The position numbers and the translations under genes were made by a program. DNA of 64,000 nt from positions 1,550,001 to 1,614,000 of the forward strand of contig CAVUMR010000001.1 of the NCBI GenBank assembly GCA_963742715.1, given 5' to 3'. The notes below the pieces were generated by a model. The model was not told the origin of the DNA. It did not search any database and saw nothing but the letters and a program-made list of their open reading frames with translations. Below, one piece after another: positions 32,595 through 41,028 of this stretch; positions within the stretch are counted from its first letter, which is position 1; every line of letters begins with the position of its first letter. The DNA comes from CAVUMR01 sp963742715 (lineage in GTDB: Bacteria > Actinomycetota > Actinomycetes > Mycobacteriales > Micromonosporaceae).

Positions 32595-32848
32595 GTGTCC
32601 TGGACGACTGGATGGCCGCGGTCACGCTCGCGCTCGAGCTCGACCCGGACGTGGATCAGGCGCTTGTGCTGGACCTCGCGCGGGACGTCGCACACGGGGT
32701 GGCTCGTCCGGCCGCGCCGCTCACCGCGTACCTCCTCGGTCTGGCGGTCGGCGCCGGGGCCGACCGGGAGGTCGCCGCCCGCCGGATCGCCGAGCTCGCG
32801 GCCGGCTGGACCGGGGACGCGGCCGGCACCGACCGCGGCGACCGCTAG
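32591..32848 (+). CDS. DUF6457 small protein following mobA
   Basis: An 85-aa acidic protein (VSVLDDWMAAVTLALELDPDVDQALVLD ... AARRIAELAAGW). Its helical pattern and its place after mobA match DUF6457-type proteins of actinobacteria, often called molybdopterin-guanine dinucleotide biosynthesis protein. GTG start overlapping the mobA stop. No catalytic motif is seen; a structural or regulatory role with MobA is inferred from the conserved neighbourhood. Confidence 0.85.
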   Translation: MSVLDDWMAAVTLALELDPDVDQALVLDLARDVAHGVARPAAPLTAYLLGLAVGAGADREVAARRIAELAAGWTGDAAGTDRGDR

Positions 32849-33043
32849 CGACCGAGCGGACAGCGGCGGCCGACTCGCCACACCGCGGCGTCGCTCGCGG
32901 ACGGCGGCGGCCGGCGAGCGCGCCGGGGGCGGCATCGTCAGAGGTCGATGCTCGACTGGCGTCTTACCTGGTGGGCGGTGGTCCTGACGCGACCGCCGTA
33001 GCGCGGTCGGCGGTGGATAGGGTGATCGGCGAGGGGAGGGCAT

Positions 33044-34195
33044 GTGGACGCAGACAGCGAGGCCCCTGGCGGGGCGGACGGCACGTCCGGCGAGGTCGCG
33101 GCGCCTTCCCTGCTGGAGGACGTCGGGACCGCCGGCCTGAAGGCCAAGGTCGCCGCCGCCTGGCAGGACTTCGCCCGGGCGCTCGCCACGGTGGTCGCCG
33201 CGCTGCCGGCCAGCGCGGAGTTGATCCTGACCCTCGACCCGACCGCCTCCGGCACCGGTGACGCGGTCTACGACGTGGTGGTGAGCGCGCGGACCGACGG
33301 ATCGGTGGCGGCGAACGCGGTCGGCAACGCGGAACTCCCCCCGGGGTACCGGCTGGATCGCGCGGCCATCGCCGACCTGATCGCGCTCGGCTGGTCACCG
33401 CCCGGCGTCGTCGACGGATCCGGTCCCCGGTTCGGCATGCTCGCACCGGCCGGTGAGACGACCCCGGTCGCCGCCGCGGTCACCAGGACTTTGCGGGATG
33501 TGTACGGCGCGCCACACCCGGCTTTCCTGACCTACACCGCGAGTGACGGTGTCGAGGTGCCCTCGCTCGGTGCCGCCCGGCACGCCGTGGACGCGCTGGC
33601 GGCTCCGGACGACTACAGCGACGAGGAACTCGGCGACGAGGAGCACGTCGCCCCGCACCGGTCCCGGTCTGCGGCGGTGGATCCGTCGCTGCCACTGTCC
33701 GAGCGGGTACGGCTCGTGGTGGCCGCGCTGCTGCGGTCCGAGCCCGACTCGTTGACCGTGGACGACGACGGGGACATCAGCATCCGGTCCGGCTCGGCGA
33801 TGGTGTTCGTACGGCTGCACGAGAACCCGGCGCTGGTCGACGTGTACTCGCCGATCCTCACCGGCATCACGCCCAACGAGCGGCTGTACCACCGGTTGTC
33901 CCAGCTCACCAGGCGGATGCCGATCGGCCGGCTGTACTGCGTGGACGACACGGTATGGGCGTCGGTGGTGGTGTTCGGGCGGGACTTCCAGCCGACCCAT
34001 CTGGTACTCGCGGTACAGGTGATGACGCGGCTCGCCGACGAGCTCGACGACCGGCTGCAGGGTGACTTCGGCGGCCGGCGGTTCTTCGGCGAGGGCGACA
34101 AGACCGACAGCGACCGGGCCGAGGGCGACAAGACCGACGGCGACGGCGGCGACCAGAACGGCGGGTCGACCGAACGCACCGGCATGTACCTGTGA
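33044..34195 (+). CDS. YbjN-domain (T3SS-chaperone-fold) protein
   Basis: A 383-aa protein. The C-terminal half contains a YbjN/CesT-like chaperone fold: DISIRSGSAMVFVRLHENPA, VDVYSPILTGI, LYHRLSQLTRRMPIGRLYCVDD and ASVVVFGRDFQPTHLVLAVQ. The N-terminal half (LKAKVAAAWQDFARALATVV, ELILTLDP, PPGYRLDRAAIADLIALGW) resembles a TNT/YbjN-associated domain but is not assigned. The C-terminal tail is acidic and repetitive (GEGDKTDSDRAEGDKTDGD). GTG start with GGGAGGG 3 nt upstream. Function unknown in actinobacteria. Confidence 0.8.
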   Translation: MDADSEAPGGADGTSGEVAAPSLLEDVGTAGLKAKVAAAWQDFARALATVVAALPASAELILTLDPTASGTGDAVYDVVVSARTDGSVAANAVGNAELPPGYRLDRAAIADLIALGWSPPGVVDGSGPRFGMLAPAGETTPVAAAVTRTLRDVYGAPHPAFLTYTASDGVEVPSLGAARHAVDALAAPDDYSDEELGDEEHVAPHRSRSAAVDPSLPLSERVRLVVAALLRSEPDSLTVDDDGDISIRSGSAMVFVRLHENPALVDVYSPILTGITPNERLYHRLSQLTRRMPIGRLYCVDDTVWASVVVFGRDFQPTHLVLAVQVMTRLADELDDRLQGDFGGRRFFGEGDKTDSDRAEGDKTDGDGGDQNGGSTERTGMYL

Positions 34196-34236
34196 CCGGT
34201 ACCGCCACGGGATCCCGCACGACCTCCCACGCATGA

Positions 34237-34272
34237 GCCGCCGGCCCGGGCCAGGTGGCCCGGGCCGGCGGC
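34237..34272. terminator. Bidirectional hairpin terminator
   Basis: A perfect 17-bp GC stem (from GCCGCCGGCCCGGGCCA) with a 2-nt loop, placed between the convergent YbjN and beta-propeller genes. No T tract. Confidence 0.7.
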
Positions 34273-34299
34273 CAGGGAGGGGTGGAAGGTCTGCGTGGG

Positions 34300-36480
34300 T
34301 CAGCCGGTCGGGAACCGCACCCAGGTCTGGTGGGTCACCCCTTGCTGGTCCGCGGCGATCAGCCCCTGCTGGGAGAGCAGCCACAGGGTGCCGCCCACGG
34401 TCAGGCTCCGCTGGATCTGGTCACCGGTCTTCTCCGCGAGCGGACTGCGCACGGTGCCTACCTCGGTGAACGTGTCGCCGGTCAGCCGGAGCACCAGCGC
34501 GCCGCTCGGCACCAGTACCGGCTTGGTCGGCGCGGTCGTGGAGGGACGCGCCGGGTCCTTCTCGGCCGGCATGGGTTGCGCGTACCGCCCGGTGATCGGG
34601 AGTACCAACAGCCCGGTGTCCGGGTTGAACAGGAAGGCGTGTGGGTCGAACTCGGCCTGCGAGTACGCGCCGGGCAGCCGGTACACGGAGAGCCGCTTCG
34701 GCTTGTCCGGCTGGCTCACGTCGAACAGGGACACCTGGGTGCCCCTGGTCTCGCCCTGATCGGTCGCGTCCTGCCCGACTCCGATGAGGCGGTCGGTACC
34801 GACCGGATGCAGGTATGCCGAGTAGCCCGGCATCTTCAGCTCGCCGACCAGGCGCGGCTTGGTCGCGTCGCTCAGATCCAGGGTGTACAGCGGATCGGTC
34901 TGCTTGTACGTGACGACATAGCCGACCGGGCCGACGAACCGTACGCCGAAGATCCGCTCGCCCCGGCCCAGCCCGCCGACCGTGCCGACGGAGGTCAGCT
35001 CGCGGTCCTTGGTGGCCAGTACGGTCACCGCGCTCTCCGACCTCTCCGACGTCCGGCCGACCGCGCTGGTCGTGGTCGCGACCCGCAGGTGGTCCTGGTA
35101 CTCCGACAGCGCGTACTGGTTGAGCAGCTCCCCGGCGACACTCCCACCGGCGGCGAACCTGGCCGGACCGGAGCCGGAGCGCGGCAGCGCGAACTTGTAC
35201 AGCTCGGTCCGCGGCTGGTTGGACCGGTCGGTACCCGGGGTCGGGTACCGCTCCTCCGCCACGTACAGGCTGCTGCCGTTGCTGTAGACGGTCTGCCCGT
35301 CGCCCACGACGCTCACGGCATCGTCGAGATCGAGGGTGTCGTCGCTTTCGAGGTTCACCGGGAACACGGTGAGCATCGCGCTGCCCCGGAACTCGGTCGG
35401 CCGCAGTACCGCGCCGCACGGAACCTGGCCGGTGTCCGCCGTGCCGCCCTTCTCGCTCCGGTACCGCGGCAGCCAGTCGGCCAGGGTGGAGCGCTCGACG
35501 ATCTTCCGGTTCTGCGCGGTCGCCGCCGACGGGGACGTGTTCTGGTCCGGGTACGAGAAGCGGAGGTTCGGGGTGGACCGGGTCACCAGCCAGGCTCGCG
35601 AGCCGACCTGGCGGGCGTCGACGAACGAGCCGTCGAGCGAAAGCTTCTGGACGATGCGGGGAGTGCCGGCCACGTCGATGATCAGCAGTTCCGGTCCTCG
35701 GATCCGCTCGGGAGTCGGCGCGGGCCCGGTCGGGTCCGACGCGCCAGGCACCGGTGTACCGGGGTTCGGGTCACCGGCGCTCGGCGAGCTCACCGGCGTG
35801 TCCGGGCCGGTGGGAGGAGTGACCGCGCCCGGGCTGCCCGGTGCCGCCGCACCCGGCTCGCCGGCGTCCGGAGGCGGAGCCTCTTCGCGGGCGGATGCAG
35901 CGTCGTCCCGCACCCCCGGGTCGGGCATGATCCCGCCGTTCGACGGAATGATCACGAGCACCCGGTCGCCGGAGATCAGCAGGTTGGTGACCCGGTACCC
36001 GCGGTAGGTCGGGCCTTCGTGCGGGAGTTCCACCGAGCCGGTGATCCGCCGGGTGGCCGGGTCGATGACCTCGAGCGTCATGCCGTGCACGGTCACGATG
36101 CGCCGGCCGTCGGTCTTGACGATGTCCGGTTCGTCGATGCCGGCTTCGGCGGTATTGGTGCTGGAGTGCTCGGCGGCGCTCTTGTCCGGGCCGGTGCCGG
36201 GAGCGGCACCGGGCTTCGCGGCGGCCTGGCCGGTGGTGTCCTCGGCCGCGCCCGCGCGGTCGTCGACGGCCGACAGCGGGCCCCGCTCGAACCCGTAGGC
36301 GCCGACGTGCGGCAGTGCGGCGTCCTTGACCTCGCGGAGCGTCTGCGCACACGAATCGGCGCTGACCAGCCTGATCGCGGGAAGATCGGTACCGCCGGAA
36401 TCGCCGCCGCCTGTGCAGCCGGTGATCGCCAGGCCGGCGCTGAAGGCCAGGCCGAGCGTCACCCATCTCCTGCTCGTCAT
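34300..36480 (-). CDS. Beta-propeller lipoprotein
   Basis: A 726-aa secreted lipoprotein. Signal peptide MTSRRWVTLGLAFSAGLAITGC with lipobox LAITGC (Cys22). The mature N-terminus carries an Ala/Asp/Thr-rich spacer with AGIDEPDIVKTDGRRIVTVHG, a hallmark of the secreted beta-propeller family PF09826. Repeated blade-like segments follow (YRVTNLLISGDRVLVIIPS, LLIIDVAGTPRIVQKLSLDG, FVGPVGYVVTYKQTDPLYTLDLSD, YLHPVGTDRLIGVGQDA). A Pro/Ala/Glu-rich insertion of ~70 residues interrupts the first blades. Function unknown. ATG at 36480; the frame continues to 36609 without a likely start. Confidence 0.87.
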   Translation of the reverse strand: MTSRRWVTLGLAFSAGLAITGCTGGGDSGGTDLPAIRLVSADSCAQTLREVKDAALPHVGAYGFERGPLSAVDDRAGAAEDTTGQAAAKPGAAPGTGPDKSAAEHSSTNTAEAGIDEPDIVKTDGRRIVTVHGMTLEVIDPATRRITGSVELPHEGPTYRGYRVTNLLISGDRVLVIIPSNGGIMPDPGVRDDAASAREEAPPPDAGEPGAAAPGSPGAVTPPTGPDTPVSSPSAGDPNPGTPVPGASDPTGPAPTPERIRGPELLIIDVAGTPRIVQKLSLDGSFVDARQVGSRAWLVTRSTPNLRFSYPDQNTSPSAATAQNRKIVERSTLADWLPRYRSEKGGTADTGQVPCGAVLRPTEFRGSAMLTVFPVNLESDDTLDLDDAVSVVGDGQTVYSNGSSLYVAEERYPTPGTDRSNQPRTELYKFALPRSGSGPARFAAGGSVAGELLNQYALSEYQDHLRVATTTSAVGRTSERSESAVTVLATKDRELTSVGTVGGLGRGERIFGVRFVGPVGYVVTYKQTDPLYTLDLSDATKPRLVGELKMPGYSAYLHPVGTDRLIGVGQDATDQGETRGTQVSLFDVSQPDKPKRLSVYRLPGAYSQAEFDPHAFLFNPDTGLLVLPITGRYAQPMPAEKDPARPSTTAPTKPVLVPSGALVLRLTGDTFTEVGTVRSPLAEKTGDQIQRSLTVGGTLWLLSQQGLIAADQQGVTHQTWVRFPTG

Positions 36481-36527
36481 GACGGTAGGACGTACCCGGA
36501 CCGTGGACGGTTCCCGGCCACGCCCGG

Positions 36528-37166
36528 ATGATGGCGGACATGGTGGTCGTCGTCCGGGAGCGCGAACTGGTGCTTCGCTCGCTTCGGGACAGCGCCGCCG
36601 ACTACGCACTGCTCGCCCGCTGGCTGTCCGATCCGCGGGTACTGGAGTGGTTCGGCGGCCGGGACCGGCCGATGTCGGTACGGGACGTGCAGGCCCGGTA
36701 CCGGCCGCGGCTGCACGGCGACGTGCCGGTGCACTGCCTGGTCACGGAGTTGGACGGTCGTTGCGTCGGCTACCTGCAGTACTACCGCTGGCGTGACTTC
36801 CCGCGCGACGCCACCGCGCTGCGGCTGTCCACAGTGGATAACCCGTACGGCGTGGACACCTTCGTCGGAGAACCCGAGCTCTGGGGTACCGGCCTGGGTA
36901 CCCGCGCGCTGCGGCTGCTGGTCGGGCACCTGTTCGAGGACCTGCACGCGCGGCGGGTGGCGCTGTCGGTGATGGCGCACAACCTGCGGGCGCAGCGGGC
37001 GTACCAGAAGGTGGGCTTCCGCAAGGTGCGGCTGGTACCGGCGAACCAACTGCACGAGGGAGTCGCCCGGGACGAGTGGCTGATGGTCGCGCGGCGCCCG
37101 AACCCGCGGCCGCGCCGCGGAACCGGAAGCGGTGCCGGAGCCGGTGCCGCCGCGGTCAGCAGTTGA
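36528..37166 (+). CDS. GNAT acetyltransferase resembling aminoglycoside AAC(6')
   Basis: A 212-aa protein. The order of motifs follows AAC(6')-Ib-type enzymes: LLARWLSDPRVLEWFGG, SVRDVQARYRP, GRCVGYLQYYRW, GVDTFVGEPELWGTGLGTRALRLL (acetyl-CoA binding) and MAHNLRAQRAYQKVGFRKV. Resistance activity is not demonstrated; related chromosomal acetyltransferases exist in many actinomycetes. A 20-residue Gly/Ala tail ends the protein. Possible ATG starts are 36528, 36531 and 36540. It overlaps a convergent lipoprotein gene by 11 nt and is divergent from the beta-propeller gene. Confidence 0.8.
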   Translation: MMADMVVVVRERELVLRSLRDSAADYALLARWLSDPRVLEWFGGRDRPMSVRDVQARYRPRLHGDVPVHCLVTELDGRCVGYLQYYRWRDFPRDATALRLSTVDNPYGVDTFVGEPELWGTGLGTRALRLLVGHLFEDLHARRVALSVMAHNLRAQRAYQKVGFRKVRLVPANQLHEGVARDEWLMVARRPNPRPRRGTGSGAGAGAAAVSS

Positions 37167-37641
37167 CCAGCCGCTGTACCTCGGACGGGGTGGACTGCAC
37201 CGCCGGTTCGTCGCACACGAACGAGCCGAACGCGAGCCCGGCCCAGGCGCCCGCCTCCCACTGGAGCAGCAGCATCGCCGGTCCGGCATCGGCCGAGTTG
37301 AGTCGCGCGCCCAGGTACCCGGCGGTACACCGGCGCTGCGCGACCTGGGTGTCCAGCGGCAGCGCCCCGCCGTTGAGCTGCCGGGCCGCGTTCAGGATCG
37401 CCTGGTTGGTGGCCGGATCGGCGGGACAGCCGGTCGGCGTCGGGGAGGGCGGCGGCGGTACCGGGGGCGGGCTGGTCGACGGCGTGAGCGCCGGCGGCGT
37501 GGCCGACGTCGACTCCGACGGGGTGACGGTGCGGGCCGGTACCGGGTCGGCGGTCGGCAGGTTCCGCGCACAGCCGCCGGCCATCGTGACGACGATCAGC
37601 GGCAGCAGCACGATCCCGGTACCGCCAGTCCAGCGACGCAT
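37156..37641 (-). CDS. Small secreted lipoprotein, unknown function
   Basis: A 161-aa protein with a signal peptide ending in the lipobox MAGGC (about residue 24). A Pro/Thr/Ser linker (SPPPVPPPPSPTPTG) precedes a folded domain of about 90 residues with four cysteines (CPAD, RRCTAG, SFVCDE and the C-terminal LVNC). No family recognised. The 3' end overlaps the AAC(6')-like gene by 11 nt. Confidence 0.8.
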   Translation of the reverse strand: MRRWTGGTGIVLLPLIVVTMAGGCARNLPTADPVPARTVTPSESTSATPPALTPSTSPPPVPPPPSPTPTGCPADPATNQAILNAARQLNGGALPLDTQVAQRRCTAGYLGARLNSADAGPAMLLLQWEAGAWAGLAFGSFVCDEPAVQSTPSEVQRLVNC

Positions 37642-37703
37642 GACACGTATCTACCGCAGTGCGGTCTCCGGCGAAAGCGGCGCACCGGACATCGGCTGAC
37701 GAG

Positions 37704-37734
37704 TTGGGCTCCCGCCGGACCGGCGGGAGCCCAA
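37704..37734 (-). terminator. Hairpin terminator after the DUF5666-like lipoprotein gene
   Basis: A perfect palindromic hairpin: TTGGGCTCCCGCCGG paired with CCGGCGGGAGCCCAA around a single central base. It lies about 30 nt past the stop at 37766 on the minus strand. Confidence 0.65.
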
Positions 37735-37765
37735 GGACCTGCTCTTTCGTTACTTACCGGGGCTG

Positions 37766-38356
37766 TTACTTGCCGGGTGCCTGCTTGGCGGGTACCACGA
37801 TCAGTCGCGCGGTGGTGGTGTCGCCGTCCTTGCTGCCGGCCACCCCGACCTGCGCGCCGGTCTTGAGGTCAGCCGCGTCGCCCTTGTCGCGGTTGGCGCG
37901 GATCCGGGTGTCGTCGGTGATCGTCCAGGTGACCGAGTAGCCGTCCGAGGACTTGATCGTCACGGTCTTGCCGTCCACCGCGGTGATCGTGCCCCGCTGT
38001 ACCGCGATGGTCTTGGTGCCGTCCTTGGTCTGTACCGCGAACTCGCCGTGCATCGTGTGGTGCCGGAAGTAGGCCCGTACCCGCATTGCCCGGTGCCGGG
38101 CGTCCGGATCGGCGCTCGCCCCGTCGCTCGGGCCGGTGCTCGGCGCGGCCTCGCCGGTCACGTCGGCCGGCAGCAGCCCGGTCGCCTCGAGGGCCTGTTC
38201 GTTCGCCACCAGCACCTCGTTGGCGGCGGAGCTGCCCTCGACGGCGGCACCGCCGGCCGCGTCCCGGAGCGTGCCGCAGCCGGAAAGGGTCGCGATACCG
38301 ATTGCGCCGGCGGCGATCCCGACGGCGATCCGGCGGGTCATGGTCAACGGTGTCAT
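37766..38356 (-). CDS. DUF5666-like lipoprotein
   Basis: A 196-aa protein. Signal peptide MTRRIAVGIAAGAIGIATLSGC with lipobox TLSGC. After an acidic/Ala spacer, a beta-rich domain of ~90 residues (EFAVQTKDGTKTIAVQRGTI, DGKTVTIKSSDGYSVTWTI, DDTRIRANRDKG, TGAQVGVAGSKDGDTTTARLI) fits the DUF5666 OB-like repeat pattern. The ATG at 38356 was chosen because GGGAGG lies 7 nt upstream; ATG 38341 is an alternative. It lies just downstream of the two-component genes on the same strand and may belong to their regulon, which is inference. Confidence 0.82.
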   Translation of the reverse strand: MTPLTMTRRIAVGIAAGAIGIATLSGCGTLRDAAGGAAVEGSSAANEVLVANEQALEATGLLPADVTGEAAPSTGPSDGASADPDARHRAMRVRAYFRHHTMHGEFAVQTKDGTKTIAVQRGTITAVDGKTVTIKSSDGYSVTWTITDDTRIRANRDKGDAADLKTGAQVGVAGSKDGDTTTARLIVVPAKQAPGK

Positions 38357-38527
38357 CGTGTTGCCTCCCAGTCGTCGTGCCACACCGGAAGAGTGGTCGG
38401 CAGTCACGAGGGGACCGTCAAGCTCAGGTACGGACTCGGTAAGACCGCGCCGGCGCCGGCTGTCGGCTGTCGGCTCCGGCACCCCGAGGCGCCGGCACCC
38501 GGCACCCGGCGCGCACACCTGGGTGGA

Positions 38528-40084
38528 TCAGGCCGTCGGGAGGCGGACGGTGAACCGGGCGCCGCCCTCGGGCGCGTGCCCCGCCTCGATCCAGCCGCCG
38601 AGTCGCTGTACGAGTCGCGCGGCCAGCGCCAGGCCCAGTCCGGTACCGACCTTGCGGATGCCGCGGTACCGCTCGTACAGGGCGCCCCGCTCGAACGCGA
38701 CGGCCAGATCCGCCTGGGACAGCCCGGGCCCGCCGTCGCGCACCTCCAGTACCGCGACTCCCGGCGCGGACCGGACCGCCAGTACCAGCGGAGCACCGGA
38801 CGGTACGACCCGCAGCGCGTTCTCCAGCAGCCCGTCCACCACCTGCCGCAGCCGGGTCGGGTCGGTACGTACGACCAGCGGATAGTTCGGCAGCTCCATG
38901 GCCAGTCGCAGTTCGGCCTCGGCGCACCGGGGCGCCCACGCCTCCCCGGCACTGCGCACCAGACCGGGCAGGTCCACCGCGATCAGCTCCAGCCGGAAGT
39001 CCTGCGCCTCCAGCCGCGCCAACGCGAGCAGGTCGGCCACCAGCCGGTCCAGCCGGTCCGCCTCGGCCAGTACGGTCCGTCCGGCCCGGGGCGCGGTCTC
39101 GCTGTCGACGACACCGTCGGCCAGCGCCTCCGCGTACCCCCGGATGGTTGTCAATGGGGTACGCAGCTCATGGGAGACGGACAGCAGGAAGTCGCGCTGC
39201 CTCCCCTCGCTGGTGGCCAGCGCCACGTTGAGCTCGTTCAGGGCCCGGGACAGATCGGCCACCTCGGCGGGTGGCTCGATGTCCAGCCGTACCGTCCGAT
39301 CTCCGGCCGACAGCCGGCGGGCGGCGGTGGCCGCATGCCGGATCGGTCTGGACAGCCGACGGGCCAGCAGTACGCCCGCGACCAGGCCGGCGAGCAGGCC
39401 GGCCAGCAGGGCCAGGCCGAACCGGATCATGGCGCCGCCCTCGGCCGCCGCGGTCGGCTGGGCCAGCACCACCCCGGAGCCGTCGGAGATGGGCCGGGCC
39501 TCGACCATGATCGGCCGGCCGTCGCGCCGCACGGTGGTGTGGACGGGCTCGCCGGCGGACACCGCCTCGATCACCCGGGCCGGCACCCACGCCTGGCCGG
39601 AGCCGCCGTCGCGAACCAGCGCGATGTCGATCCGGCGGGCGTGCAACCGGCGCGCGACCCGCTGTTCCTGCAGGACTCCGGCGCGCGGGCTGAGCAGCGC
39701 GGCGACCAGGTCGGCCTGGGCGGCGAGCGCGGCCCGGGCCTCCCGCTGGGCGGCGCTGCGGGTCAACGGGAACGCCACCGCGGCGGTCACCAGCACCGCC
39801 ACCAGCGCCACTGAGCAGGTGATCAGGACGGCCCGGGCGGTGATCGTCATCAGCCGCTGGCGCGGCTGCTTCGGCGCGGTCTGCGGGGGACGCGGGAGCC
39901 GCACGGTCGGCTCGCCTCCCGGCGTCGGCCGCGCTCCCGGCCCGGTCGGCGGCGGCGGTGCGCCCAGAGACGGCGATGCCGGTCCGCCGGGAGAGGGCGG
40001 TGGCGGTCCTCCGGGAGCTGGCGGTCCGCCGGGAGGCGGCGGCGGCCCGCGCCGCGGCTCAGGCGTTTGCGCTGTACCCGACAC
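38528..40084 (-). CDS. Sensor histidine kinase
   Basis: A 518-aa membrane kinase. It begins with ~75 Pro/Gly-rich residues, then TM1 (ITARAVLITCSVALVAVLV), an extracytoplasmic sensor of ~125 residues, TM2 (FGLALLAGLLAGLVAGVLL), HAMP (RRLSRPIRHAATAARRLSAGD), H-box LSVSHELRTPLTTIRGYAE, N-box LLENALRVV and G-boxes VRDGGPGLSQ and GTGLGLALAARL. The first plausible start, GTG 40084, lies 26 nt inside the response regulator gene; the Pro-rich leader could instead be untranslated if a later GTG is used. It pairs with the upstream OmpR-type regulator. Confidence 0.92.
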   Translation of the reverse strand: MSGTAQTPEPRRGPPPPPGGPPAPGGPPPPSPGGPASPSLGAPPPPTGPGARPTPGGEPTVRLPRPPQTAPKQPRQRLMTITARAVLITCSVALVAVLVTAAVAFPLTRSAAQREARAALAAQADLVAALLSPRAGVLQEQRVARRLHARRIDIALVRDGGSGQAWVPARVIEAVSAGEPVHTTVRRDGRPIMVEARPISDGSGVVLAQPTAAAEGGAMIRFGLALLAGLLAGLVAGVLLARRLSRPIRHAATAARRLSAGDRTVRLDIEPPAEVADLSRALNELNVALATSEGRQRDFLLSVSHELRTPLTTIRGYAEALADGVVDSETAPRAGRTVLAEADRLDRLVADLLALARLEAQDFRLELIAVDLPGLVRSAGEAWAPRCAEAELRLAMELPNYPLVVRTDPTRLRQVVDGLLENALRVVPSGAPLVLAVRSAPGVAVLEVRDGGPGLSQADLAVAFERGALYERYRGIRKVGTGLGLALAARLVQRLGGWIEAGHAPEGGARFTVRLPTA

Positions 40085-40802
40085 CGCGCACCGTCCGGAT
40101 CGGGCTGGCCGCACCGAGCTTGCCGCGTACCTGCGCGACGTGTACGTCCACGGTGCGGGTACCGGCCTGGGCGGCGTACCCCCATACCGAGGCGAGCAGC
40201 TCCTCGCGGGTGAACACCCGGCCTGGCCGCCGCATCAGGTGTGCGAGCAGGTCGAACTCGGTCGGCGTGAGCGCCACCTCGAGACCGGCCGCGGTGACCT
40301 GTCGGCGGGCCGGGTCGAGCAGTACCTCGCCGACGCGTTGTACCCGCTCGAGGTCGGGTGGCCCGGCGGTGCGGCGCAGCACCGCGCGTACCCGGGCGAC
40401 CAGCTCCCGCGGGCTGAACGGCTTGGTCAGGTAGTCGTCGGCGCCCAGCTCCAGCCCGAGCACCCGGTCCACCTCGTCGTCCCGTGCGGTCAGGAACAGG
40501 ATCGGGGTCCAGTCGCCGGCTTCGCGCAACCGCCGGCACAGCTCGATGCCGTCCATGCCGGGCATGCGGATGTCCAGGACGATCGCCACCGGGTGCAGCC
40601 GGCGGGCGGACGCGAGGCCGGCGTCACCGTCGTACTCGACCTGAACCCCGAAGCCCTCCCGGGACAGGTACATCCGTACCAGGTCCGCGATGGGTCGCTC
40701 GTCCTCCACGACGAGGACGAGCCCCTTCGCCGCCGGCTGCTCGGACAGCGTTCCTCCCGCGGGCGCGTCGGAATGTCCGCGGTGATCGTCCACCGCGGTC
40801 AC
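40059..40802 (-). CDS. OmpR/PhoB-type response regulator
   Basis: A 247-aa regulator. Receiver domain: VLVVEDERPIADLV, phospho-acceptor Asp in AIVLDIRMPGMDG, FLTARDD and DDYLTKPFSPREL (Lys). DNA-binding winged helix: LTPTEFDLLAHLMRRPGRVFTREELLASVWG and RTVDVHVAQVRGKL with RTVRGVGYS. An N-terminal extension of ~27 residues precedes the receiver. GTG at 40802 (GTG 40793 also possible). The 3' end overlaps the kinase gene, so both are co-transcribed. Confidence 0.94.
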   Translation of the reverse strand: MTAVDDHRGHSDAPAGGTLSEQPAAKGLVLVVEDERPIADLVRMYLSREGFGVQVEYDGDAGLASARRLHPVAIVLDIRMPGMDGIELCRRLREAGDWTPILFLTARDDEVDRVLGLELGADDYLTKPFSPRELVARVRAVLRRTAGPPDLERVQRVGEVLLDPARRQVTAAGLEVALTPTEFDLLAHLMRRPGRVFTREELLASVWGYAAQAGTRTVDVHVAQVRGKLGAASPIRTVRGVGYSANA

Positions 40803-40895
40803 GTCGCCGTCGTCACGGGCATGTTCGGATTGTGTACGAGCCGCAGCTCAACGCGGCGCAATCGCGCCCAACTGACACTGGCGCGACGCCCAGGT

Positions 40896-41000
40896 GCCGG
40901 CGGCGCGCCGAACGGCCGGCGGTGCCGCGCCGAACGGGCCGGCGCGGTCCGACAAAGGCCGGCGGTGCCGCGCCGAACGGCCGGTGCCATCGGACAGAGC
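40896..41000. repeat. Imperfect tandem repeats of a GGCCGG / GCGCCGAACG unit
   Basis: A ~20-bp unit with GCCGGCGG and GCGCCGAACG recurs three to four times between the response regulator start and the end of the DinB-fold gene. The interval has no gene. Confidence 0.55.
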
Positions 41001-41028
41001 CGGCCGGACAGCCACCGGCCGGGGCAGG

